Below are positions 21,967 through 34,510 of a DNA stretch of 64,000 nucleotides, in pieces. Numbering within the stretch: position 1 is the stretch's first letter; each line of letters begins with the position of its first letter. The stretch comes from Cinnamomum chago (Eukaryota > Streptophyta > Magnoliopsida > Laurales > Lauraceae): NCBI GenBank assembly GCA_038049695.1, contig CP142451.1:6198001-6262000 (forward strand), written 5' to 3'. Made by a program: the position numbers and the translations under genes. The notes under the pieces are model-generated. The model had not been told where the DNA came from, did not search any database, and worked only from the letters and a program-made list of their open reading frames with translations.

Positions 21967-23649
21967 GAATCAACAGAAGATGGAAAATGAATATCCGGCC
22001 ATCACCATAGGAATTCAAATGATAGGAAAGTAGATGCCCATTGACATCTGCCTTATTTTCTTCATCCCTCACCTTCTGTCCTTCATCCTCAACCTCTTTC
22101 ATAATCTTAAAGATGTAGCTCATTTAACCATGAATTCTGAATTCAAAACTTACGTATTATATATACATAAATAGGGCCATAAGTGTTAATCTACATAATT
22201 CCTCCTATATTTATAATTAGATCAATAAGAATCTTGTTCCTACATGTGAGTAACGAGTCTTGTTCAAATATTAAATTAATATATGATGAAATATGGATGC
22301 ATCATTTGTATTTAGCATCTACGTACCTTAAGCATATATGTTAGCAACTGAGGAGCTCTCCTCACAGTTCTTTCCCAATTTGGGTTTTCCATTTGGCAAT
22401 GAGAATACTATAGAAGGTTACTATTCTGAAACTTCAAGGAAAAGTGCATTACAATCTGTCTTACTTGATCCTACCTGATACACTAATTGCACTTTAGGAT
22501 GTGTTGGATTTGAGACAAAAGATTTCATGATTTTTACTTCTTTTTTTTGTTGACTTATGGGGCCTTTTGGAGAGAAGGGTTTGAAAAGAAACCAAGAAAA
22601 ATTTTGGCATTTTGAAGTAGTAAAAGATTCCATGATTATCTGCCAAGATTAGTATTAAATTAATTTTTTCTTTTACATTGTGGCCCCCTCTGAAGCAAGT
22701 TTTTTGGCTCACAATTGTTTCTATATATGAAATGAAATGATATAAAAAGAAAATCCTTCTATCTACTGTGGCTTCCTTCAATCCATATTTCATACCATAC
22801 ATAGCTAAGGGTGCATCTTGTTTGTCCCACATGGGTGGTGGAATTAAACTCGGCAAGAACCAGTTGGGCCAGACAGTTTTTTAACACAACTTGTGTGAGG
22901 CAACTTAGGTAAATGAGTTCCCAACTTTGTTAGTTGTGAATGTATATAGGCATATACTACTTTGAAACTACAGGCTGGTCTTTGTTGGTTTAAGAGGGTG
23001 GAAAACTTTCTCCTATGAGCTTGTGGGGCCAACTTAGAGCATGCCCCTCAGTGGAGGGGAGGTTAGATGGAAAGGTTATCTTATGGTCGATAAGGGTCAA
23101 CCAAAAAAGTCGATCCATCAAATTCTGTAGCCTTTGATTTAACCGCCTTTCAATTTAATGGCATTTGAGCATTTTTTTTTTTTTTGAGATTCGAGTGAGT
23201 GAAAGAATCTTTGATAAGCATGGAGTTGGCCGTGGGCCTCTGATGTCACATCATGAGATCAATGCAAGAGTTTGAAGGGGCCATAGTGTACTGATCAAAG
23301 GTTTGATAAACGTATGCATATTTATTATTCATCAGATGGTCAATCTTACCGTGACACCAACTTCTACCGAAATAAAATTGGAGACATTCCATACATGGGG
23401 CATATGGACCCAGATGCAGAGTTCTGCCCCTTCTACTTTTGAAGAGTCCGGATCCTCTGCTGCACCTATATTACACACAAACGGTGTAAGCGGTCCGTCT
23501 CCATAGATCCACTGTGGAGCCCACATGATGATAATTTAGACCGTTCAAGATAGAATATCATCCCCTCCCCTTTATATTCTCAATATTACTTTAATAGGAG
23601 TGGGCCCTTCAGTAAGGTTGAACTTATAATTGAAAACATCAGATCTCAT

Positions 23650-23925
23650 TGCATATTGCTTACCTACGGAAATAGAGAGTTATCCGACTCTAGGGCTCCC
23701 TTATCTTATATAGAAAGTCCCAAAGAGTCACATCCATCGATCATATCGGGAGTCTTCTTTGTAAGGACAGATCAAGTCTGTGACCATGGAAAACAAGCGA
23801 GAGTTTCTATGCGAAGACTGTTGCCAAACGTGCCCGAAGTGGGATTTATTCTCTGCTGGCCTACGGCCTGCTTGATTTGATGTGGGACATCTGGCATGCG
23901 GACCATACACGATTTCCAACAATTA
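23650..23925 (-). mobile_element. LTR-like fragment, possible solo LTR or TRIM
   Basis: Read on the - strand it starts TGTTGGAAATCGTG, a common plant LTR start, followed by gtcccacatca. A TATA-like tctatataagataagg lies near 23715. No matching target duplication is seen and the 3' border is a guess. Confidence 0.4.
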
Positions 23926-24804
23926 TTGGGCACTGGCATGAAATTAATCACGTCTCTCTCACATGATCGATTGGATTGTGGGACCCATTTTTGTTGATCT
24001 GAAATTGGACGGTGGACTTCTGAAGACCCGTTACACGGTCCCAATCCGGACTCGCAAATAACAGTGGACTGAAAGAAAAGAGAAAACAAGTGATAAAAAA
24101 GAGGGAAAAATTTGTCCTTGGAAGATCCATGTGATCAAAATGGCATCTTCATTAGAAGTAAGTGCAGCATTGTGAGATCTTTCTTGATCAAATAGTGACT
24201 TTCTTTTGTCATTTGTCAGTGCTACGTCTTTGTTAACATCAAATATATGTTTCATTTCACTCCACGCAAAGGGGAACTTGTCAAAATCTTATCATCAAAT
24301 GTAACATGGGAGTTTTTCATTTTATTGGATAAAGAAGTAGTGGGTCGTATAGGGATGAGACGAAACAGCTTCTATGATGCGTGCAGCATGGAACTAATAT
24401 GATAATTTCATGTTCTTGGCAAGCGCCCTTAAGAGAGTGATACTGGGATTTTTTCTCTGCTTGTATTTGTGTGCTTGTGGGAGATTTTTATATCATGACA
24501 CCTAAATCTAAGCATGAGTTTGTCTTTTACCATCTTGATGTAAGCATGCTTGATAAGCTTGTGAATCTCTATAGTTCCCAGATAAACTCTTTTTAAATAA
24601 CTCAGATTGTGTGACTGATGTATGGATACTCTGCTGCACAGGTTGATATTGGTTATTTGCCCTCAACAATGATAATTTAGCGTGAAATATATGAGATGCT
24701 GTGCATCCCTAGTGTACAGAGTACCCGTCAGGGCCGATAGAATGGTGAAGTCCTTGTGCTGTGGTGTTTTTGACAACAGCTGGATTCATATGTGTGAGAC
24801 ACCC

Positions 24805-25059
24805 ATTATTTCTTTAGCTGTGTATTCTTACAATTTAACCAGAGATTCTCTCACTGAAGGTGTGTTGGAAATCGTGTGTCCCACATGCCACAGGTCCCAA
24901 GTCAGATCAAGCATGACTGTGGTCAACAGAGAAATTAGTATCTCTCTATAATTAAAAGATTTGATTTGTACCCACGGATAAGACTCCCAATAGGATTAGA
25001 TTATTTCTTTAGCTGTGTACTCTTGCAATTTAACCAGAGATTCTCTCACTAGAGGTGTG
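24805..25059 (+). repeat. 60-bp direct repeats flanking a second LTR-like piece
   Basis: The 60-bp stretch attatttctttagctgtgta...aaggtgtg (24805-24864) recurs at 25000-25059 with about four changes. Between them lies an LTR-like start (TGTTGGAAATCGTGTGTCCC, 24863 on) on the + strand. This is a partial tandem duplication with period 195 bp. It is too long to be a target-site duplication. Confidence 0.7.
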
Positions 25060-25170
25060 CTTCATTACTTGTCATCGGTGGGAATCCATGGCCTACTGAC
25101 CTGTTTTCGGAAGAACATGATATAAGCCAGATACAGTTTTTTCTTTTTTGATTTCCTTCTCTCTTTCGGT

Positions 25171-27138
25171 GGGTGTTGTTAGAATTGTATTATGCAACTA
25201 CATTTCTCCAGTCTTTCATCTCTTTTACTGAATGTAGGATACTTTTCTGAATGTGATTAGAGTTTCTTCAAATTTGAGGAAGTCGTTACCTTCATTTTTT
25301 TTTCTTTTTTTTTTTTTTCATGTATTGCAATTACATTTGTAAATATCTTTTCATCTCTTTTACTAAACTGAGGATAACCGAGGGTGTGAGATTTGGTGAG
25401 TGCATACCCAAATAATTATTATGGTATGTGGTGTGTACTTTATCCAGTAACTTGTTACTTTTTTTAGCTGAGAAAGTATGATGCTACTCTTGTTATTGTG
25501 TGTGTTTTGTTTGCTTTTGGATGATGTTCAGTCTCATATCCAATGCAAAAGCTGGTCTAAGAAATTGTAACAGACGATTGAATTCCCATGTGGAGACACT
25601 ACTGGTCTTTTACCTCATTGTTATTCAACCTAACACTGATATTGTGGTAGTTGTTACTGTTTGACCATTCATCGGGCATCATCTTCTGTGGAGACTGTAA
25701 AGGCAAATTGCCTTAAAATTGCTTCAGTAGTTCTCATTGGTACTACTACCTTCAATGGCATGCAAATGGATGATCTGAAAAAAAAAAAAAAAAAAAAGGG
25801 AAAGAACTGATCATGATAGATGAAAACTTTTTTGATTTGATGGTTAGGTTGATTACTGTGATTTTTGGGTGATTACCTGTTGATTGTTGGGTCATCACAA
25901 CCAACAATTTCTCAAATTGGCCTCATTGAGGGAGGTGGATAAAAGAAGTTTTCACATATGATGCTTTCCATGGGGGTTGATGTCCTGAAATTTTCAGTTA
26001 TGTGTGACAAAGGATTAGAAAGATATTTCCTACTGCACAAGTTTCCTTATCTTATAAATGAGTTTGATAATTCAGGTCTTCATGTTATCAAGTTTGGGTT
26101 TATTTCCAAGAAAAGAAAAAGGTATTCAGGTAAATGGTTTTAGATCTACATGAAATGAGGTTTTGCATTTGTCTGTAAAAAGCTTTCATTTTTCCTTAGT
26201 AATGCTGTTGCACAAATGTACCTTATTATTTTCCTTTTAAAATAAAAGTGCCTTAGTCCATATAAGGGTCATTTGGATGTGAAATAAAGAAAGAAAAGAA
26301 AATGTCCACTGTAATGTTTGTGCAATGGAGAGTTTTCTCCTGAAACATGAGATATAGCCCAAGTGGTAAATGGCATCTCACTCTTACCCTCAGTGCTAGG
26401 CAGTGCAAGGAGAACAATATATCATGACATGAACAGGAAGCACACTGGGAAGGAGCACGGATGAAAAAACTGTGGTGGAGCCAAGGAGAAGCATATTCAA
26501 GCAGCACAGGGACAGAGAAAACACTACGGCAGACACACAAGGAGCACACTAGCAAAGCACCGGTAGGAGCATGATTTTGAAATTTTATACTTTTTGATAA
26601 GACGACTCTAAATTTCTTGTCTCTTAAAGTGACACTCACCTGAATTCACCCAAACAGGCCTGGGATGATTTCTAGGCTAATCGCTTAGGCCAGTTTAAGA
26701 TTATGATTGTTTACAATTCTCCCATCTGACATGAAAAAGAAAAATTTCAACAGATCTACAAGTGCCCCTCACATGAGATTCTCAAGATCACAGCAGTGTG
26801 GAACACATAAAGTCACAAGAGAATGAACGATGACCCTGTCTAGGACTAGCAATTAATCATTAGTCCAAATTTTGTATTGTGCTTATTCCTTCAATACTGG
26901 AGAGTAATCAATGAATCCTATTCCTTCAACCCAGATCAAATTACTACGAAAATTAAACCCACTTGATTCTGTAACCTCATTAATGCATTACCCACTTTCT
27001 ATCTCCATCTTATTTCAAATGGGGAATGATTTCCTCAACAATATCCACATCTTGAATTCTAAAATTTTATTGGAAGAAAATGCTGTATACTCCACTATAA
27101 TGTATGGTTTACTTGATGAAGTTCCTCTTGCACTATGA
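25171..27138. repeat. Block Z, copy 1 (about 2 kb)
   Basis: The block recurs at 50278-52173. It starts gggtgttgttagaattg and ends cctcttgcacta(t/a)ga. It has homopolymer runs (18 A at about 25780) and no recognisable gene. The open frame 26253-26639 (- strand) is only partly kept in Z3. Confidence 0.88.
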
Positions 27139-30100
27139 ACATCTATACCCCTTATATAAAAGAGAGTAACTTGACATGGGGCCCACTTAGTTGCAATGCA
27201 TGTGGCTTGGGCTGGGAAGGCCATCTGTAGAGCTTATCTCCTTACAAGCCGGCATCTGTAGAGATCAGAGAATTCTCTACACCACATGGCCCACTTGCTT
27301 GTGGGGTCCATTTGAATGGAAGTGTTTGTATTTTCTGCTCATGGGCTACCTGTCGACCTAGATGAAGAAGGTCTTTCCTCTTAATTTCTTTGCACTAACA
27401 AAGAAAGGAAAAGCAGATGCAAGCTCTCAACTGTTTGTTTCTCCTCTCCATTCTTCTTCATTTCACCTCTCCACTGCCTAAGAAAAAAAGACAAAACAGA
27501 GCCTGACCTGACCTCGCTATCATGCCCATTCCAAGTTGTTGTCTCTGGAACTCCCAGAGCTCTCAACTTATGCCCAGGTTTGCAAGATGCTGTCTTCATT
27601 TTTTAGATACTTTTATTTTATCCGACACTCTTATTCTCTTCTTATGATTGAATTGAGTTCCTGGGCTTATGTTATCATTAGGGTTTATGTTGAATAATCT
27701 ATAATGATGAATCACGCATTTGAATGATTGGTGTTTTTTCATTTTGAATTTTGTTTCTGCCTTCTTATTTTGGGGATTTCTTGGTGTTTTTTCTTTCTCC
27801 TCTCAAGCTATAGTCTCCTTTAGGGTTTATGTTGAATAATCTATAATGATGAATCACCCATTTGAATGATTGGTGTTTTTTTCTTTTTGAATTTTGTTTG
27901 TGCCTTCTTAATTTGGGGATTTCTTGGTGTTTTTACTTTCTCCTCTCAAGCTATAGGCTCTTTTAAATCTAGACCCTAAATCTAGGTCTCCAGAATCTGT
28001 TTTCCTCTGTTATGTATAGTTGTTAGAACATCTCCAATACTATAGAATTGTAGATGCTATTGGATTAAGCCTTTGAGGCATGAGATGAAGAGTACGTAGC
28101 TAAAGTCTTAAATTGTACTGTTAACAGATCATATCTCCATAGTTTTACATATTACATTCAAAATTCAAAAAGTTTGCCTTTATTTCAAGAGGTTGATCTT
28201 TTATCTTCTGTCATTTCATATGATTCTTGTTACTATTGCATCTCATTTTTTTAGGCTGAATTTGAAATTTTGAATGCCAATTGAATTGGATTGAAATCTA
28301 ATTAGCATTACTGGACAAAATAAATAAATTGTAAATACAAAATCTTGAAACACATCTCTTGTCCACATATGAGTTTTAGATATTAGTGTGGAGATAATTA
28401 CAAGACGAAGTCCTCTTTTGAGCAAGCAGTATACTGAATCTTCCCCAATCCCTTCTCCCAACCAGAGCACGAGCTAGGCACGAGCCAGAGCATGAACTAG
28501 AGCTCGGAGCTCCTACTGTTTTCATTCTCAGGTATTTTGCATTGGTAATTTTGTTTATTTTTTAATTATTTTGGATTATAGCAGATTATTTTGGATTGGG
28601 TATTTCTGCAACTTCTTGATTGTGTTAAGTAGTTTAGATTCTGAGAGGAGAAATCAATAGGAAAAATCAATGCATAGAAATAAAAAATCTGCTTAGCAAT
28701 GAGATATTGATCAATAGTCCACATTTAACTTACAAACGTGGCCTGTGTGTTGGTGAGCTGACCAACTTTCTTTTTGCAAACTTGTTTGCTACACTAGCAC
28801 ATTTATTTTTAATTAATTTTAATTGTAGCAGTTTCAACCTTCACCTCTTTTTTTATAGAAGAAAGTTTAGTTGTTTTAAGGTAGAAATGAAAAGAAGAAA
28901 AGGAAAAAGAAAAAAAAACTAGAATCTAAACTTAAGATATTTTTGTATTGTTTGGAGGCTCAAGGACTTGTTGAATCTTAGGTTCACAACACAGATGAAG
29001 CATGAGGGATGCTTAAAGTTGGAGGCAGAAATAGAGTTGTTGGATCTACTAATGCCAACCTGCAATCTCATTGGTAAGGGATTCCTAAAATCTCCCTTCC
29101 TCAAATAATAATTGTCAAAACTACAATGATACAAGAGAAATAGTTGTTGCAGTGGGCTATAGGCTTGGTGAGCAGGTTTGTTTCAGTTTTCTTAATTTTT
29201 TATTCTATTGAAATGACATATTTTGATCTACATCTAATTGTCTGAAAATATATAATTGGCCTTCACCTCTTCGGTTCATGTAGGGAGGCATTGTGGGCTC
29301 ATTTTTTGAAAATTGTCACTTTTATAAAACATTAGGTATAACACTTGCTGTAGAACCACATTTATCTTTTATTATGAACTTCATCTCACAATTTGGAGTA
29401 ATTCCTACTATTCAATGTCTTCACAAAAAAAAAAAAAAAAAAGGAAAAAGATCAGAGACTTGGCGCTCATGCATCTTGGAAATTGTAACTTTAAACTTTA
29501 TTTAACACCTGAAAAAAAATCAAAGACTTGGCCCATTAGGCATCAGATGCTCCTCACATATATGACTGCAATCCTGTCATTGACTGTTTGACCGCTTTAG
29601 AAATAAATGATATGTATAGAATTAAGTAAATTTAAGTCTTTCAAAACACAATGCAATTGGATCAAATATATTCCATCGTATCATCAAATCCTAAACAACA
29701 GTAAAAAATCAAAATCCAAACACTCAGTTAAAATAACCCAAAAAAATGCCACTTCAATCAGTTGGGAGCTTTTAGATGGGGCGATGCCAGGTTTTCTACT
29801 TTGGTTTTTTTAATTGAATGTGAGTTTTTTGTCAATTTTTATAAACTTATTGTTAACTTTCTCAGAGTGGCAATGATTTTGAGTTGGATGCCTGTGATTG
29901 AGGCGTATATTGTGGAAATTTTGACATGGGTTACTTCTAATGGCATCTATTTTCGTATTTGCTATGAAACGAAAACTTTTATAGTCAAAGAGATTCCTCT
30001 TTGAAAATTTTCATGTAAAAAATGATGGTAATTATGATGGCTCTATGGGATTCCATTTCCACTGGAAATTTTAGTTGTGCTTTGACGTTTTCATGGTTAG

Positions 30101-30212
30101 AAAGATTTCAGTTTTGGAAATAAAATTCTCTATCATAGCATTTTAATTTCCCTGTGACAATACTAAACATTGTGCTTCTTCATTGGATGTAGCTGCAACT
30201 TGTTCCTACTTT
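27139..30212. other. Block V1, single-copy intergenic DNA with a 142-bp tandem duplication
   Basis: The stretch has no copy elsewhere in the window. It contains a clean two-copy tandem duplication, 27679-27820 and 27821-27962 (tagggtttatgttgaataatc...). No gene, RNA or element is recognised in the rest, which is AT-rich with A-runs (about 29406-29424). Confidence 0.6.
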
Positions 30213-31407
30213 GTGTATAAAGTTTCTTTTTGGTCTCAGGTGTGTGAATCCTATGTTTATCTTGCTTCTGCAATACATTTGTCTTCATCTATGCTTTATA
30301 TTCTTTATTGTTTCTCTGTGTGTAGTTTCTAAATTTGAAGGGTACTGCACTTCAATATTAGAAACCAACCTCCATACTGTCTCTATTTTATTCATGTAGA
30401 GACACTAAGGAACATTGACGACCATACTCCCATGGACCCGTACTCAGAAGATTTGATTTCAATCAATGTAGTCCCAATTGGATCATACATAGGCCTGTAA
30501 TTCGATAGGATTGATCATTGTACTATTAGGATCCATGTTTATAAATGATTGAGTCATACAGATAATTGTGACATAGTTACATCATGTAATTGGGATTTGG
30601 GAAATAGTCCCTATATATATACAGAGCATCGACCACATGCTGCCTTGCATGGCAAGACATGCACACCAGCAATTGTGATAGACACAAAGTGAAAAGATCC
30701 TGTGCATCTATTCGCCCATTACCTACCATGCAGACATCCGTGTGGGGCCAGCCATGGGCCCACAATGATCCAGTAGAACCCTCACATGCCGCTGCCCTCC
30801 TTTGAATGTCAAAGCTCTAGGTTTTTTTACACCCATCCGAATTAGACTAATCATTGGATTGAGATCATACAAAAATGATGCTTATAAAACCATTAAACTT
30901 GAGGGCCATAGGTTAGAGGGTTAGGCTGATTTGATGGACTTGAAATTTTATTACAATGCCATGTGTCTCAGTTTGAAATTTGTGCACCAAAAACCATTTC
31001 TCAATTCAAAACTGCATATGAAACCAAAAAAGTAATAAAAATAAATATGATAAAATAAAATAAAAGTAACATTCATTGCCTGTCATGACACTGATTTGAG
31101 ATAAGCATCAATTTATTGTTCATGAAACTTTATTGTCCACATTCCTTTTCTACATTTATTTGAGATAAGCATTGGATATGAAAGACCGAGTGCGTTATTG
31201 AATTTTTTAGTAAAAATGGCATAACGCATGAAGATTCGTATCTTTTTGAAGATTTTTTACAATTCAAAATCTTGAAGATTTTTGTTAGCAAGGGGAAGAA
31301 CTTAGACCATTTTGCATCCGTCACTCTGTCTATATGTAGATGGTGGCCAATCCTTTATTTGAGATAAGCATTGGATAGGAAACAATGAGTGCATTATTGA
31401 TTTTTTT

Positions 31408-31620
31408 AGTAAAAATGGAGTAACGCATGAAGAATTGTATCTTTTAGTAGATTTTTTTTTTTTTTTTTGTAAAAATTGAGTAATGCATGAAGAATCGTAT
31501 CTTTTCGTAGCATTTTTAGTAAAAATGGAGTAACGCATGAAGAATCGTATCTTTTCGTAGATTTTTTTTGTAAAAATGGAGTAACGCATGAAGAATCATA
31601 TCTTTTCGTAGATATTTTAC
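31408..31620 (+). repeat. 50-bp minisatellite in X2, 4 copies
   Basis: Units start at 31408, 31468, 31518 and 31569. The first is stretched by about ten extra T and the third by one, so the T-run before each unit is the unstable part. Confidence 0.85.
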
Positions 31621-33852
31621 AATTCTGGGGAAGAACTTAGATGATTTTGCATCCCTCTCTGTCTATAAATGTAGACGGTGGTTGATGAACATTTGTGTAC
31701 AGACATTGAAACAAAAACCTTGGGATTTCTATATCATCCCTTAAAATCTTTTCACTTATCTCTCTTCTCCAGGCAAGTGATGCAACTGCAATTTCTCTTC
31801 ATTTCATTTGTGTTTTGCAGGTATCTTTTAATCTTTGTTACATGATAGGGAAAGGGATAATTAATCCACCTCTTTCTTGATCTTTAGTTGATAGACCCAA
31901 CTTGTAGCATCTAAAATTTTTCATGGAAGATCAATGCATCAACGGCGGAGGGAAGAAATTTTCCTTGAGAGGGCCAATAGGTGAAAAATACAATATATTT
32001 TCAAAGATTTTGTCCCCTCCAAGTTTCGCCCAAGGGAAATATGGACCAGTAAAAGGGTTTGGTGATTTTTAATGTTGATACCATACCTTCTTGCTCTTTG
32101 AATGATATGATATACTTCATGTTTTAGCTAGTAAAAAAAATCTAACATGCCAAGCATATTATTGTGATCTTTCCTTACAGGTCAGCTCGCACCATCACTT
32201 ATCAAGTTGTGCATCTAGATGCAAGTCAAGCCCTATTGTGTGGATTCTTTCTATGTGATCATAGGCACTGATTTAATTTTTTTTTGCATCATAGTTAGGT
32301 AACTTGTGTTGTATTGTTTCAATGAAGGATGAAGGATGAAGGTGCCTAAGTCCTTGTGGTCTAAATATGTTTAACATTGCTTACTACAGGATTATACTTG
32401 CGCTCGTACCTCATCTGGGGACGGGGCTGCATGGGTTTGGAAGATCTGGATGGTCCCTACCTGTGTACAAAACCATTATACTTGCGGGCCACCTGTTCAT
32501 TCTAAACCCGTGATCATTGACCATATATGTATATTTATGGCCCAGTCAATTCGGATGGGCGCAAACCCATGAGATCAATATAATTCAATGGGTTTCCCTC
32601 TTTGAACCCCGCAGATTGATCATCACGTGGGCCTATGATCAGGTGTACACGTGATAATTTCTGTTGCTTACTATATAATAAATTGTGTCCTCCCTTAAGT
32701 CCTGGTTAATACTCTCCTTTGGTTTTCCAATTTATTACATACCTTTATGTGCCTTTGATTTTTTTTTTTCACCGCATTTAATACCTTCCTTCTTTGGTGC
32801 TTAAATCTCTCTCTCCTTAGATACTAAAATCATTAAAAAAAAAAATGCTTTAAAAGCTTGTGTGAACAATAGTCTCTGGAGATCACTGCCCCCATCATCT
32901 GTAGCTAAAATGGATTCCACACAAAACACCTCAACCCCTTAATACAAAAAGGGGATATTTTTGGAGACATCTTTAATGGAAAAAATATGCAATTTTTAAC
33001 AATTTTTAACCAAGACATCCTTGCGATTGTTTTGTTGAAGAGGACGCAAATGAACATCAATCCAAGTGGGATTATTTTCATCATTGTCAAAATCTCAAGA
33101 TCCAAGAACTTGGGCTTCTTAACAACACTTATAATATATGCTGCAGCAGCAGCTTCTGCTATGCAGATGTGCGGATTCCTCTCTTTCTTGCAAAACCCAT
33201 GAATCCTTTAAAGGAAAAAAAGACAACCAAATCCCTTGACTTTTCATTTCCATCAGCAGATAGAAAAAATCCTCCTGAATTCTTACTGCTTTCAAGAAAA
33301 GTAAAACCCTTCCAAGAAATAAAAATAAGGATTTTATTAGGTTTCCAACCATCTCTTGGATTCAATGACAAGAACATGAGATTTCCTATGTTGAGAATCC
33401 ATTGTAGCTGAAATATGTTGTGACCACACAACATAATTGTGATTATTTTTTTTCTTGGTAAAAAAACATAATCTCTATTAGCCTACGCAATTGCAAGATA
33501 GGAGCATTTTCATCCAAAAAAAAGGGGGGGCCTCTTACCTTGCAGTCATTTTCTAGTTCTTTTCCCTTTCGATCATGAAAAATATATTTAACAAGTGCTT
33601 CTGCGTAAAAACCCCTATAAAAATTCTAACCAACAATTTTTTTGTTTAGAAACATTTTATATCACAAGAGAAGAAAGGATTTCCTGTCAAGTGGTAGAAG
33701 AACACTCGTGATTTTCCTAGTGTCTTTACCATATCAAGCTTGTAAATTGTCAGTACAACTTTTCCCTATGGAGTTCTTCACACCATTTCCCTTAGAGTTA
33801 ACTAAAACTCAGTCATGTTGAATCATCTTTTAAGCTAAATAGGCACCATTTT

Positions 33853-34137
33853 TTCTATTGTAATAACATTAAACCAAACCAAGCCTTTTTCCCACTAGGT
33901 GGGGTCGGCTATATGGATTTGACGACGCCAATCAAATCTGTTTAGGGCCATGTCCTCCGTTAGATCCATGTAGGCAAGGTCATGTTTAATAGTTTCTTTC
34001 CAACTTCTCTTGGGTCTCCCTCTCCCTCTCCTACTCCTGGCAATCTTCATGCTTTCACACCTTTTAACAGGTGCCTCCGTTGGGCGCCTTCTTCATGTTT
34101 AATAGTTTCTTTCCAACTTCTATTGTAATAACATTAA
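33853..34137 (-). mobile_element. 5'-truncated RTE LINE insertion with 20-bp target duplication, only in X2
   Basis: The 20-mer ttctattgtaataacattaa stands at 33853-33872 and again at 34118-34137, flanking 245 bp absent from X1 (at 19110) and X3 (at 46335). Read on the - strand the insert codes an RTE C-terminus: SWKETIKHDLAYMDLTED, then NRFDWRRQIHIADPT and a stop, followed by the 3' end. At the 5' side a 26-bp stretch (catgtttaatagtttctttcc) is repeated at about 33983 and 34095, perhaps from template slippage on insertion. Confidence 0.9.
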
Positions 34138-34510
34138 CGGAAAAAAAAGAAAAGAAAAACAATTATAAATCCATAGATCTTATTTTGTAAACTAATGTCC
34201 AATTATAAAATGTAATACCTGACGGCACATTAATTTGGGTATCCATTTTCTGATTTGTGATTTTTAAGCCATTACTCAATCTGAGCATTTAAACACTTGA
34301 GCTATCTGAGCATTTGAGCTATCAGAGCATTGTTAGTTATGGTATTAAATGGTTTAATAGTTGTTATCAATTATTATAATGTTACACTTGGCATTTTAAC
34401 AGTAGTAGTTGTTGTTCAATTACTAGTTGTAGTAGTTTGTAGATGTGTCATCTTGTTCTTTTTTTCCTTCTTTTAATATTTGATTTCTCTCCCTCTTCCT
34501 CCTGTTGCAG

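Larger units (their letters stand above)
15172..23297. repeat. Block X, copy 1 (about 8.1 kb)
   Basis: The block recurs at 30213-38321 and 42414-50023. Its left edge is set by where X2 begins to match (gtgtataaagttt) and its right edge by ccatagtgtactgatca, after which copies 1 and 2 part. It contains a 50-bp minisatellite, a VIM-type inverted repeat, RTE fragments and no intact gene. Diagnostic sites group X2 with X3 against X1 (for example gggtgttggaattaaactcagc in X2/X3, gggtggtggaattaaactcggc in X1). Confidence 0.92.
23298..25170. other. Block W1, unique to copy 1: two LTR-like fragments, no gene
   Basis: This stretch separates X1 from Z1 and is missing between X3 and Z3. It holds two related, oppositely oriented LTR-like pieces. 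One is on the - strand, starting TGTTGGAAATCG at 23925 and running to about 23650, with a TATA-like tatataagataa. The other is on the + strand from 24863. Open frames here have no recognisable product. Confidence 0.55.

Noticed and set aside
26253..26639. 128-codon open frame on the - strand in Z1, and a tRNA-like A box (tagcccaagtggtaaatgg, 26355)
   Set aside because: The frame is shortened in Z3 and has no domain. The A-box-like stretch has no B box at a proper distance, so a SINE call is not supported.
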